Below are positions 23,498-34,340 of a stretch of 64,000 nt of DNA, in pieces. The notes under the pieces were generated by a model. It had not been told where the DNA came from. It ran no database searches and saw only the letters and a list, made by a program, of their open reading frames with translations. Within the stretch, counting starts at the first letter, position 1. Every line of letters begins with the position of its first letter. The stretch is from Salticus scenicus. Taxonomy: Eukaryota > Arthropoda > Arachnida > Araneae > Salticidae. The stretch is from the NCBI GenBank assembly GCA_963930645.1, contig OZ005649.1, positions 82,828,126 to 82,892,125 on the forward strand, read 5' to 3'. The translations under genes were made by a program, and so were the position numbers.

Positions 23498-23572
23498 CTT
23501 TTCATTGTCATAATGTAACCCTCGAATAGCAAATCCAGGCTGGTAGTCTAACTGACGAATTTCAGATGGATA
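23498..23572 (-). CDS. NT5DC2/3: NT5DC2/3-like protein, exon 3
   Basis: A 75-bp phase 0-0 exon encoding YPSEIRQLDYQPGFAIRGL followed by HYDNEK. Acceptor tttttcttctttag, donor gtatgg. It matches the highly conserved family block YPxEIRxxxYxPxFAIRGLHYD, and it joins exon 2 and exon 4 without a frame break. Confidence 0.95.
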
Positions 23573-23695
23573 CTAAAGAAGAAAAATAAACATTTCAATA
23601 GCTACTTCTACAACATCAAATGGCTGATTTGCAAGAAAATAATAATAATGGTATGCATTCATAGTTTTTTTTATTCATGTAGCTACCAAATACGT

Positions 23696-23726
<31 letters not shown>

Positions 23727-23847
23727 TAGTTACATGCAATAAATAAATAAAATAATTATGCTGAATTATAAGAATTGCTGTTAAATTCCATTTAACAGTA
23801 AATAAATATTGCAAGTTACCACAGCTATGGAATCAGTTTTGTTTTAA

Positions 23848-24355
23848 CCCGTTAGTGCACAGTGTCCTCATTTGAGGACAGCTAATAAAATCGCACGTAT
23901 ATTTTTTGTGGTTTCTCGGAATGATTTCTGCTTTTCAGTGACAGTTTATAGCGTCACTCTAAATGATCCCTGAAAGTTTTATGTGCCTACTATTAATTAT
24001 TATTTCATAATTTGGATAGTCATTTTATGATTTTTCATTCATCACACATATATTTGCTTTTTGCGGAGATATACTAACTTAAATCAAGTTGAATAATAAT
24101 ATATATTATAATACTTTACTTTTGAGATCTTTGTCAACATATAATAGGAAACTAATCAGTTATCTCAAAGTTTTTTTTATCTCGAAGTTTTCTCGCTAGA
24201 ACAATAAACGTCAATAAATAAGGATAGGCTTTAAATTTAAAACTATCAGAAGAATTGTTTAAGTTAATATATTTTACTGTCAGTTGTCTATATTAATTTA
24301 GAAGTGAAATAATCATCTAATAATATTTTGCAAAATTAATTCAGGCATTAACTGG
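23848..24355. mobile_element. piggyBac-type MITE
   Basis: TTAA flanks both ends (23,844-23,847 and 24,356-24,359). The termini are imperfect inverted repeats: CCCGTTAGTGC on the left and, inverted, CCAGTTAATGC on the right. The 508-bp interior is non-coding, with a small hairpin gtcctcatttgaggac just inside the left end. It is not related in sequence to the full piggyBac at 9,605. Confidence 0.8.
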
Positions 24356-25359
24356 TTAAATAGGATCATAAATAAAAAATAAAATACAAAGAGACTGCAC
24401 ATAAAAAACAAATACTGTTGAAGGGTTGGTACGAAGTAAAATTTAATTTCTTTTACAACAAATTACATGTGCATTTATAGGATTTTTAATCTTACTAATG
24501 ATTAGCATTTATAAATTATGGTATAAAATGTTTTGCAAATTAGCATTTCTTTTTTTTTTTTGACAAATAGGAAAAAGTGTTTATTATTATTTATTTATCC
24601 TAAAATAATTTAATGTTTAATTTATTTTTTATCCCAAACAACTGTCAATATAAAGCCATTGCATCTATAACACTTCAAACTCCTATCAAAAATCACTGAA
24701 ATTGTAGCTAAATGAAAATATTTCTATTTTACTTCCATTTAGTGTTCATCATCTAAATTATGAATTTATAATAATTTTGGGATACTAATTATTTTAAGTC
24801 ATTGTAGTAAACCACTACTCTTATCTACAACTAATGAGCCTTCGCCAACCTACTAGTTGATGTTTCCAAATATTATTAATTTTATTATTATTTATTATAA
24901 TAATTTTTTTTTTAGTTTTTTTCCTCTCTAATTTAGCTTAATGTTTTGACCATAACTAGGCAGTTTTCGCAGGGACTGAGAAAAAAAAAAAAAAAAAAAA
25001 ACCTGCCAAGTGACAGTTTTTACACAACATTGTCTATTCTTAAGTTATATTTAGCCTTATTTATTTCAAATCAAGGGTAAAATTTATTATTATTATTATT
25101 ATTTTTAAATACCTTGTTGCAATTGTGACATTTTTTCCCTTCTTTTGTTATTTCATTCATTCCTCCAAACCAAGGATAAAAATTCATTTTTTTTTTTTTT
25201 TTACTTCCTTCTGTATATATAAGAAGAAAGTATTGGATTTGTAAAAAAAAAAAAAATAATAATAATAATTTTTTTTTTTTAATTTTCTCTTAGAAGGAAA
25301 CTAAATCCAAACAAGAGTGCATTATTTTTGGATAAAGAAATACAATAAAAATTAATTAC

Positions 25360-25535
25360 TTTGAATTTGTTAATAAGCCAATCTCTTCCTAAGTCATAGA
25401 TCAAGTAATGGAGAGATTCCTTATATACTGCAAGAGTATAATCATAGTCGAAACCATACACAGATATGGTTGACAGATCCAACTCATTATTTGCAAAGAC
25501 ATCCAGTGGATCCACATCTGCTTCTGGAAGTTCAG
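25360..25535 (-). CDS. NT5DC2/3: NT5DC2/3-like protein, exon 2 with the HAD nucleophile motif
   Basis: A 176-bp exon. Its first two bases complete an alanine codon split with exon 1. It then encodes ELPEADVDPLDVFANNELDL and the signature YGFDYDYTLAVYKESLHYLI, ending DWLINKFK at a gtaatt donor. DYDYT is HAD motif I (DxDxT/V), in which the first Asp is the expected nucleophile and the second the general acid/base of phosphatases. VDPLxVFANNELDL followed by YGFDYDYTL is diagnostic for the NT5DC2/NT5DC3 group. The acceptor is attattttcaacag-like (ttcaacag). Confidence 0.96.
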
Positions 25536-25750
25536 CTGTTGAAATAGTGACAGAATTAATATAAAACAAACAGTAATTATTTACACAACAAAATCTTTCT
25601 AAAAGTCAACTTCTGTTGAATGATCACTTCCTTTTAATGCAAGATACGCCCAGTAGCAAATTTTCTTCACAAAACTTACTATTGATTTACCTCCATTAAA
25701 GATGATTTATTTTTTATATGAACTGGCCTACTGGCCACATAACTGAGGTT

Positions 25751-25838
25751 GGTTGGTTGGTTGGAGGATTAAGGCCGATTGACTCCTTATGTGTCCTAGG
25801 CCTATAGGGGGAATGCCCTCCGTGGGGGTCTTTCTAAG
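25751..25838. mobile_element. Short SINE-like insertion with 13-bp target duplication
   Basis: The 88-bp insert starts with GGTTGGTTGGTTGG and is GC-rich compared with its surroundings. It is bracketed by a perfect 13-bp direct repeat CATAACTGAGGTT (25,738-25,750 and 25,839-25,851). The variable-length duplication fits L1-type target-primed insertion. I see no internal A or B box and no poly(A), so it may be the truncated tail of a longer family. Confidence 0.65.
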
Positions 25839-26002
25839 CATAACTGAGGTTAATTTAAATATATGAAATAATAACCTAGTGAGAGAAGAAAAGAAATAAG
25901 TGATAAAACTTAATATTTCAGAACACATATACTTAGAGATAAAGTTCAAACTCAAATGTGAATATTGTGTCATACTTTTATTTAGCTAATATATATATAT
26001 TT

Positions 26003-26194
26003 TGGGGGGTGGGGGCATTTTTAGGGATGAAAAATTTCTTACTTTTTTGCTACTACTACTAATTTTATAGAGAAATTTTTAGGGTGTTTTCATAGTAATG
26101 TGTCATGATTCAACAGAATGAAGATTTTTCTATAAAATAATGGTAGAAAAAAAAAAATACTCGTAAATTTCTCATCCCTGAAAGTGCCCTAAAA
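26003..26194. mobile_element. Small foldback element
   Basis: About 30 bp near 26,010 (GGCATTTTTAGGGATGAAAA) recurs inverted near 26,165-26,195 (ctcatccctgaaagtgcc), with AT-rich non-coding sequence between. Exact borders and target duplication are unclear. It lies in intron 1. Confidence 0.5.
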
Positions 26195-26308
26195 AAAAAA
26201 AAAGGCGGAATGAGTCATAATATATTTAATATTATGACTCCTGCATAATATTAAATATAAGCTCTGCCTGTGGGCGTTATTGTTGAAATTTGCATAATTT
26301 TAGAACAG

Positions 26309-26342
<34 letters not shown>

Positions 26343-27275
26343 TTTCATAGCTGCCAACATTAGTAATTTTTAAATCAGATTTTAACACCAGCATTTTTAA
26401 AAAGAAAATCACATATATTTTTGATGAATAAATAAAATTAAATAAACTGAAACTATTTACAAAATCTTTACGGGATGAAGTCTCTGTTGAAAATAATGGA
26501 GATTTGGCACCTATGATGTTTATAATACAAACGAATATATAATTATAATATTTCTAATCAAAGCATTTGTATATATTGTGTATTGCAGATATGAAGGATA
26601 TTCTTACATAATATTGTAGCTTACAGACTGTAAAAGTAACGCCATAGGCGGAGTTACAGATTTCCAAATATCGCAGATTCTACTCTCCTCATTGGAAGTG
26701 TTAATATTAATTGTTTAAGATATAAACTGTACAAATAAAAAGGACTTAAATATTTTTTAATGAATATTTAGTGTAACAAAAGTGTGAAATTTAAATAGAA
26801 TTTAATTAGATAGATTCGATTTCATCAGTTTCATCTTTTTCCAATGAGTGAGAAATAATAGCGTATGCAATGTATTCACTGTAATAAATGTTTTTCGTTC
26901 AATTAAAAATTTTTTTATATGAGCGCAGTGGAGCAACATTTTCTATATAATTTACGTCATAGTGGTACTTCATAATATATTTGAATAAGAAAGTGTTGTT
27001 CCTTTGTGCTCATATAAAAAATGTAGATCAAGTCTAAAAAAATAGGCGAATTTTGCAGGGTGGGGTTTCTTTCAGGACGACGGAAGAAAGTGGTAAAAAA
27101 CAGAAGAAACTGGAAGAAATGGAAAAAACTGGAAGAAACCAGCAGAACACAAAACAGATGTTCAAGATTAAAATATATTAACTACCTATGCAAAAGAATT
27201 AAACTCAAACATAACACCATATCTAAATTATTATTTAATTGATATTAAAAATAATATTTTTGGAAAAATAAGTTA

Positions 27276-29696
27276 TCTATAATAATAAAAGAAAAGGTTT
27301 GTCTGTCTGTTCTTTTATACGTTCAGCCCCTACAGAACGCAGCAATACAAGAATTGACATACTGATGCTCTGAAGCCTTTCCAAGTTCCTCCTGAAAACA
27401 GAATTTAAAAATTTTAATTAGTTGTGGAGATATTAATTAAAATGTCCACTCATGTCTAATCTAAAAGCGATCTCAATGACTGAGAATTTACCGCCATTGC
27501 ATAAAAAAAGATATTTTAACAGAGTTAAAATTAGAAAAAGTGGAAAATAAATTAGAAATATTTGTCTGATCGTTATGATTTCGGTACCAAATGAAAGGGG
27601 AATTTTTTCTGAATTTAAGTGTGCAAGCGGCTTATCGGTACAACAATTAGATTTTTTAAAATTAACTAAAGCATGAATTTTTTGTGGCAACATCATTTCA
27701 AATGCCAGACTACCGTCTGCCATGAAAAAGGAAATGATAGTAACTGATCAGAATGTCACGTGTTTTACAGTGGGGATAAAAATTGCAATTTTCAAACTTT
27801 TTCAAATTTTCATTCACGTTACATTTGAATTAATATTCGGCTTAGACAGCATATTATAAAGCTACTGTTCAATTTTCATGAAAATATCCGGATAAACAAA
27901 AAAATTAGATTAAATTTTGTTTGATATTTTGCAATATATATTTTAAATTGAGATATGCCGTTGAAATTTTGTAATATTTGGTTTTAACGCCCGATAATTC
28001 GATTCTGAATATTTTTTAAAGTGTAGAATTATTAGGAAGGGCTTGAGTGGGAAGGGGGGGGGGCGAAGGGAAAAAAAAAGAGTTACAGCATTTGAAATTG
28101 GTATTATTAGGTTCTAAGGAAAGATACATCGATTGCGAATATTTTCAAGTGTAAAATTATTAGAAGGGACGGAAAGGGGGGGGGGGAAAGGGGCAAAAAC
28201 GTAGAAAAGAAACGGTTGTTTCAGAGAAAATAACGGAAAACCCAGAAAGCCTTTATTCTTTTATATTTTGCAGAGTTTCGAATTCTGATACTCCTTTCAC
28301 ATTTCATACTATTTGGTTTTCAACAGTATTTAGCCCGGAATTACGCAAGTTTCGGAGAAAACCACAAAAAAGTCAGACATAAGTCATTTTATAATAGTGT
28401 TTATATCATTTTTGTATCTCAGCTTCTAATTAGCATAATTTCAAAAGTAATATGTCATTTTGAAACATATTTGAATTGAATTTCAAGAGTAGACGCCACA
28501 AATTTTTGTCACCTTCCATTAACCGACTACCGTAAGAAATGGAATTCGAGATTTCACGTGATTTACACGTTTTAAGGTGTCCTGATTAGTTTTTTTTTTT
28601 GTATCTCAACTACTAATTAAAATAATTTTATAAGTAATACATTATTTGAAAGCTTTGTTGATTTGGAATTGAACAGTAGATTACAGAATTTTCTACCGCC
28701 AGATGGCGCTGTAATATTTTAAAATTTCAATATTTCGAATTCTGAATATGATTAAATTATTTTTAATACATCATTCGAAAGATATTTTAAAGAGCTTTTA
28801 TATTATTGAAAGTGGAATTCGAGATTTCACCAGATTTACACATTTTAAGGCCTCCTCATTAGGTTTTCTTTTGTATCTCAGCTACTAATTAAAATAATTT
28901 CATAAGTAATACATCATTTTAAAGCTTTGTTGATTTGGAATTGAACAGTAGATTACAGCAATTTCTACAGCCAGATGGCGCTACAATATTTTAAAATTTC
29001 AATATTTTGAATTCTAAATATGATTAAATTATCTTTAATACATCATTCGAAAGTTATTAAAGTACTTTTATATTATCGAATAACCTACATTAATGGCAAT
29101 TATTCGAGATTTCACCTGATTTATATGTTTTAAGATGTCCTCAACTGGGCCAAAAAATTAGAAATTGAGTTAGACTGTTCAAAATTGGTATATATAGGTT
29201 TTGGGTGCCTACAAGTCGAATGAGGATATTTTCGAAAGTGTAAAATTAAGGAGGGACAGGAAGGGTGGTGAAGGAATATGCGCGCGCAGCAAGTGTATAT
29301 ATGAATTCGTGAGCACTGCGCGCACACGGGTCTACGCTGACGAAGGCAGAGGGGACCCGGTGTGAGTTTTTACCTGATCAGAAATGATTTCCTTTTTTTT
29401 TTTAATTCTTTTTCTTAAGAATGGAAGTTTATGAGTAATAACATGGAATTTTGAGAATTCATAAGGGTGATGATGGAATACGCGTGCACAGCGCTCATAT
29501 ATATGCATTTGTGTGTATGCATCGCGCACGGGTCTACTCTGCTGAAGGCAGTGGGGACCCGGTGCGACATTTTTCCCGATCAGAGTTATTTCCCTTTTTT
29601 GTTTCACATGATAAAAATTAATGCAATTTTGAGAATTCATTAATTATAATGATTCATTTAAAAATAGTGACCAGCGAAGCAGGCGTAGCCTGCTAG
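27276..29696 (+). mobile_element. Non-autonomous Helitron
   Basis: It starts TCTATAATAATAAAAG after an A and ends CTAG before a T, the A^TC...CTRR^T arrangement of Helitrons. A GCAGGC-GTA-GCCTGC hairpin sits immediately upstream of the CTAG end, as expected of the 3' terminator. There are no terminal inverted repeats and no target duplication. The sibling hAT at 18,475-20,113 shows the uninterrupted sequence. No Rep/helicase is encoded, and the interior is repetitive. Confidence 0.88.
28040..29110. repeat. Internal direct repeats of the Helitron
   Basis: Around 28,570-28,790 and 28,820-29,060 a ~250-bp unit is repeated with about one difference per ten bases. It includes 'gattgaacagtagattacag', 'ccagatggcgct' and 'aatacatcattcgaaag'. 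A second pair near 28,020-28,080 and 28,150-28,195 shares a G-rich tract after 'gtgtaaaattattag'. Minus-strand frames at 29,130-29,640 across this area look like chance reading frames. Confidence 0.7.
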
Positions 29697-30427
29697 TTAT
29701 TTAATAAAAACCAAACATCTACAGGCGATGGGATTTTACAGCTTCAGGGGTAAAGAGTTTTTTTTTTTTTTTTTTAACTATTTCTATTTATATAAAAAAA
29801 AAAAAAAAATCCCCCCAAATTTTTTTAAATGTGAAAATTCATAATTTTACATGTAAAGATTACTATGCGACATATTAAATTAGAAAAAAAAAGGAATTAA
29901 CTACTATTTTTATATCTACTACTATAACTACTATTATAACTACTATTTTTATATGAACTAACATCCATATTTTAATGTTTTAAAACTTTTTGTGCATACT
30001 ATCAGCACATATTATCATATGTTCAAATAGTACAAATGATAATAGTTAATGTAACTTTTAGCCAAATAATTTCATCGCTGTTAGATTTATAATACAATCC
30101 TTTATGAATTCTAAGCTAATAAACCAATGAACTACATGAAAACATAAAAAAACTTTTAAACTCCCCTACAAGTTATCAAGTATTTAAAATTATTATTTTC
30201 ATATTTTGCATTCTATTCTAAGTTGAGAAACTAATTGCAACATTCAATTGCTAAAAAACTTTTGGTTATATTGTGTTACACTGCAGTAAAAAAAAAAAAA
30301 AAATTGATTACATTTTGTAATACAGTAATTATTATGTATTTGTCCACTTAATTAATTGCATGCTGGTTAAAAGCTCTTCTATCAGAAAGTAGATAGGTGA
30401 TACATACTATTAAACTGTCAGTTAAAG

Positions 30428-33312
30428 CAGGGGTGGCCAACCCGCGGCTCGCGGCCTACCGTGTAGTTTTTTGCGGATCGTGAGGAGACTAATTATATTT
30501 AACGTTTTACAACTTTGGTTAACAAATAAAAATTAATAAATCCGTTCTGACTTTCTGAAGTGAAAATACCTTTTAACGATTATTATATAGCTAAAGACTT
30601 ACACTGATAATGAAATATTATTAGTTCCATTATTTATTCTTTTTATTACTATAGTTATCAAAGTATAGTCATAAATGTTTCATGATCCTATGGTTAATTT
30701 ATGAATTAGTTTAATTTAAATTAATGTATTTTGCTCCGAGTCTTCGCCCTCCCCTCCCCCCAAAATGTATATACATGATTCACACACTCAAATTTATATA
30801 TACACATGACATACACACATGTACAGTCGGGGAAAAAAAACCGCAACACCCAACGTAACTTCGTCGCTAATCGATGTAGAAAAATGTAATAGGTATCATT
30901 CGACGGGGAATGGTGAGTAGTTTCAGAAAATGAACTGAAATTTTGAATTGGGGGTCGTCTACATATTAAAACGCGCACCAACTTTGATTTTTTCAATGGT
31001 AATGCCCCATTTTTATTTTATATTTGAATTCCTGGGATCGCGAAAAAGTATATTGATTGTATATTTTACTTATTTTTTCACAGAGTTATAAGCGTTCAAA
31101 GTTTGAAGGTGCTAATGTTAAATTCATATTTCAAACTTTTATTAATATCTTCACAAAAAATAACTTGATCGATATAATTTTTTTTTTACTAGATAAAGTG
31201 AAGAAACCCAAACATAATCCATCATTACTTTTGATTCTAAGAAATGTTTTTAATTCTGAAAAATATTAATAAATTCATATTCATAAAAATTATGAATTAT
31301 GACCTATATTAATTTTTACATAAAATGAATCCTCATGCTGAAAAATATGGATGTGCAAATTTGCAGCTCATTTCAGTTATTAGTTTTCGAGATATAAATA
31401 AATATTTCTTTTGGAGTGGTTTAGGGGGCCGTCTCTTATAAAGTTTTGCATGAGATAACGAATCAAATCTTTAAAAATAACAAAGAAAATTAAACAAAAT
31501 ATTTTAATTTTTTATTTACGGGTCGAATTATATAACAACAACGTCAAATGCCAAAAAATGAAACAAAAATGATGATTTTTAGACATTAGTGTTAGCATCA
31601 AGAATTCCTGTTTTGAAAAGAAGACAAGCCCCGCCTTCAAAACAAAACAAAACAGAAAAAAAAAAAAAAAAAAAGTAAATGTGACATTGAGTGGTGAATT
31701 CGTGTTAAACCCCTTATTTTATGTTGACAAAAATATGCACAAGTGGTATTTACTTCATCGATTACTGCTGATAAATTTTTAGCCTTTCAAATGAACACTA
31801 GAAGAAAAAATTAACTAAATAGGCGGGGTTTACTGTTTTAAATAGAAAAATAGGTTTAATATAAAAATTGTCTATTAGAAAAAAAAAAAGAATGGAATTG
31901 GAATGCAAAACAGTTTTTTAAAATCCTTTCTTAACTACCGTCATAGTTAAAGTCATTTGCTTCATATATTGCTTTATTTTTATTTATTTATTTATTTTGT
32001 AGGTGGGAGGATTACTATTTTAAAGATACTTCAGTCTTTAAAATGTTATTAATATATTTTTACTTTATATATTTTAAAAAATATACTTTAACTTTTATAA
32101 ATATATTTTAACACTTTTTGAGACCGCAGGATTTTGTCTTTTTGACTGTAAGATCAGCCTACAGGCGTTATTCTCTCAAAATAAAATATTTCAGAACAAC
32201 TTTTCTGTATTCACAATTATATTACAAAGGGATATACATTATAATTATATTCTTTCTGATCAATATATTTCTAGCCATAGTATATTTTATTGCAAAATAT
32301 GAACACTGAGTACACATCTAAGAAATACGTAACACACAAATTACGAAAGAAACGTCCACTGACAGAGTTACAGATTTTCAAACGACGTGAATCTACGTCA
32401 ACAGTCGCGAAAGGATTAATTAAGAAATTATATTTTCATAGAAATTATAAAACAAATCGTACAGTTCCAAAGAGTTCAACTGACCCAAAACAGGTAAGTG
32501 AGATTAAAATTGTTTAATATTTACTTCATGAACTCTTACAATAATTTATCCGAAAAGATTTAGTTTATGCGTTGTATCTATATTATTTCATTTCGTATAT
32601 TACGTTACACCTACGAAAGAAAATTTAAGCTTTATTGGTGATCAGTACAGCGATAATAGACACTTTTAATTGAAAAATATCGCACTTTTTTCAGAGAGTA
32701 CTGTTTGGACCAATCGCAAGTGTATTGTATTTAAATAGACCTAAAATTATCTAAAAAAAGTACTGAAGTATATACAAATCTAAAAAACTGAAATCTGGAT
32801 AATTAAGAAACTGCAAAATATGAATGCTTTTATTAATTTTTATAATTTTTTCTTTCCTGAAATATTTCTGGTGTGAAACATTAAAATTTTGTCTCTTTCT
32901 TATAGGATCTCAATTTTATTTCTCTACCTTTACAGATAACCCCCTAACACATTTTTGATTATAACTCTATAAATATTAAAGATAAAGTATATAAATAGTA
33001 TACTTTTCCGCACTGCAAGACTCTCAGAAATTCGAATATGAAGTCAAAATTGGGTGTTGCTATTGAAAAAATCGAAGTTGGCGCTAATTTCAATATGTAG
33101 ATGACCCCTAATTTAAAATTTGACCACATTTTCAGAAAGTGCATTTAATTTCCTGTTGAATTATGTCTATTAGATGCTCCTGCGTCAATTAATAACGAAA
33201 TTACAGCGGGTGTTGCGTTTTTTTTCCCCCCGACTGTACATATGGTGCGGCCTGTCTGAATAAAATAGATGTTCAATGCGACCCACAAAGTGTTTTGGGT
33301 TGGACAGGCCTG
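30428..33312. mobile_element. Non-autonomous hAT element carrying a nested mariner-like element
   Basis: The ends are CAGGGGTGGCCAACCC and, inverted, CAGGCCTGTCCAACCC. The flanking 8-bp target duplication AGTTAAAG is perfect (30,420-30,427 and 33,313-33,320). The related hAT at 18,475-20,113 has the same site unoccupied (ccagttaaagaaataa on its minus strand, near 18,810-18,830). Without the nested element this copy is only about 470 bp, so it is a MITE-like derivative. Confidence 0.92.
30824..33236. mobile_element. Tc1/mariner-like element with ~300-bp terminal inverted repeats
   Basis: It starts CAGTCGGGG and ends CCCGACTG with TA on each side (30,822-30,823 and 33,237-33,238). The terminal repeats are long, about 280-300 bp, and diverged: shared blocks include the 'cgcaacaccc' and 'ttgattttttcaatggtaatg' regions and their inverted counterparts. 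The 2,413-bp length is more than most mariners. No intact transposase is visible. A 75-codon frame at 32,290-32,517 is basic but has no DDE motif that I can see. Confidence 0.85.
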
Positions 33313-33448
33313 AGTTAAAGCAATAACATTGTTTAAATAATAAATCTTTATACTGGTCAAAGTAAAATTGATTTCTCTAATGGATCTTGAGTATATTGGT
33401 GAGTGATCTTGGCTAAAAATCTCATATAATTATTAATTTAACAAACAT

Positions 33449-34141
33449 AAGGGAGGCAAGCACGTGTTTTGCTCCTGAATGAGAGAGGTCACATCCTTTC
33501 GAAACCAGTAGTGTTTTCATTAGTTTTATGGTGTGTGAGAAAGTTTTAAGTTTGAATATTGATTGTACACCAGTTCTTTAATTCAGTATTTTGCTTAAAT
33601 ATTATAAAAAATATAATAAAACAGATTAACTTATGATATTTTGAAGTAGTACCTACTTAATATTATTTTACATATATTTATAAACACGATTAACTAATAT
33701 ATACATATAAAGGGGGGGAAAAAATACTGCAAAAAGCCAAATATTCAAGTTTGATAATCTCTAAAATATACAATAAATATAGCTTTTAAAAAAATAAATT
33801 CTTTGAAGTTAAGGTAAAATATAAATATGTTATGTAGTTTGAAAGTATTCGTTAAATTATTTAGGTCTAAATTATTTTTCTATATCAATCCCTTGATTTC
33901 ATATGCTACTTCCTTCATATTTGTAATATCTTGAACAAGACAAAGTGCATAAAATGTGCAAATATAAGACATTATTTTCAATTAAACTTCAGATTTATTA
34001 TAGCTAGCAATATATAAATATAGAACATAATTCAAAATGAAATTGTTTTAATTTTGTAATAAAATGGAATACGGATACGTAAATTATTAAAGGATCAGAG
34101 CACTTTTAAAGGTTTATTAATTCGGTTAGACTAAAATTTAC
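33449..34141. other. Distal part of intron 1, no gene seen
   Basis: AT-rich spacer between the truncated hAT and exon 1. Nothing beyond short A and T runs can be supported. Confidence 0.4.
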
Positions 34142-34340
34142 CTTCTTCAATCCTGGCTTTGGTAGCATTGTATTGATTCAAAAAGTCACCTTTAGAATAA
34201 TTTGTTGAGCTTTCGTTTCGATATAAAATTAAATTTCCACTATATACATGTTTTGGTAGAGTGGACACATGAATAGTTTTCAGAATAGAACAAAATCGGG
34301 AAAGCAAAGGGCAAATTTTATATAAACCAGGAGAAGCCAT
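34142..34340 (-). CDS. NT5DC2/3: NT5DC2/3-like protein, exon 1 with mitochondrial-type presequence
   Basis: The chosen start is ATG at 34,338-34,340 (MASPGLYKICPLLSRFCSIL). The open frame continues upstream only from non-ATG codons. The first ~45 residues contain K, R and H but no D or E and can form an amphipathic helix, consistent with a mitochondrial targeting sequence. The exon ends NQYNATKARIEE plus one base, at a gtaaat donor, and joins exon 2 in phase 1. In NT5DC2/3 proteins a basic 'xYxxxK' segment precedes the VDPLxVFANNELDL block, as here. Intron 1 is 8.6 kb because of the nested transposons. Strand, order and phase make assignment to the same gene secure, although the N-terminus itself is poorly conserved. 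Confidence 0.82.

Larger units (their letters stand above)
27058..33448. mobile_element. Older hAT element (copy 2), broken by a Helitron and another hAT
   Basis: The left end begins CAGGGTGGGGTTTC and continues with the same GGAAGAAA-rich subterminal DNA as the right end of the hAT at 18,475-20,113, in reverse orientation. Homology to that copy continues in three blocks: 27,058-27,275, 29,697-30,427 and 33,321 to about 33,448. The first gap is exactly the Helitron and the second exactly the hAT at 30,428-33,312, so copy 1 supplies the empty site for both. The right terminus is missing: homology stops near 33,448. No transposase. Confidence 0.8.

Noticed and set aside
29130..29640. Two minus-strand ORFs of 65 and 102 codons
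   Set aside because: They lie wholly inside the repetitive interior of the Helitron and follow its tandem repeats.
32290..32517. 75-codon basic ORF as a mariner transposase
   Set aside because: It is far too short and no DDE/D motif or helix-turn-helix pattern was evident.
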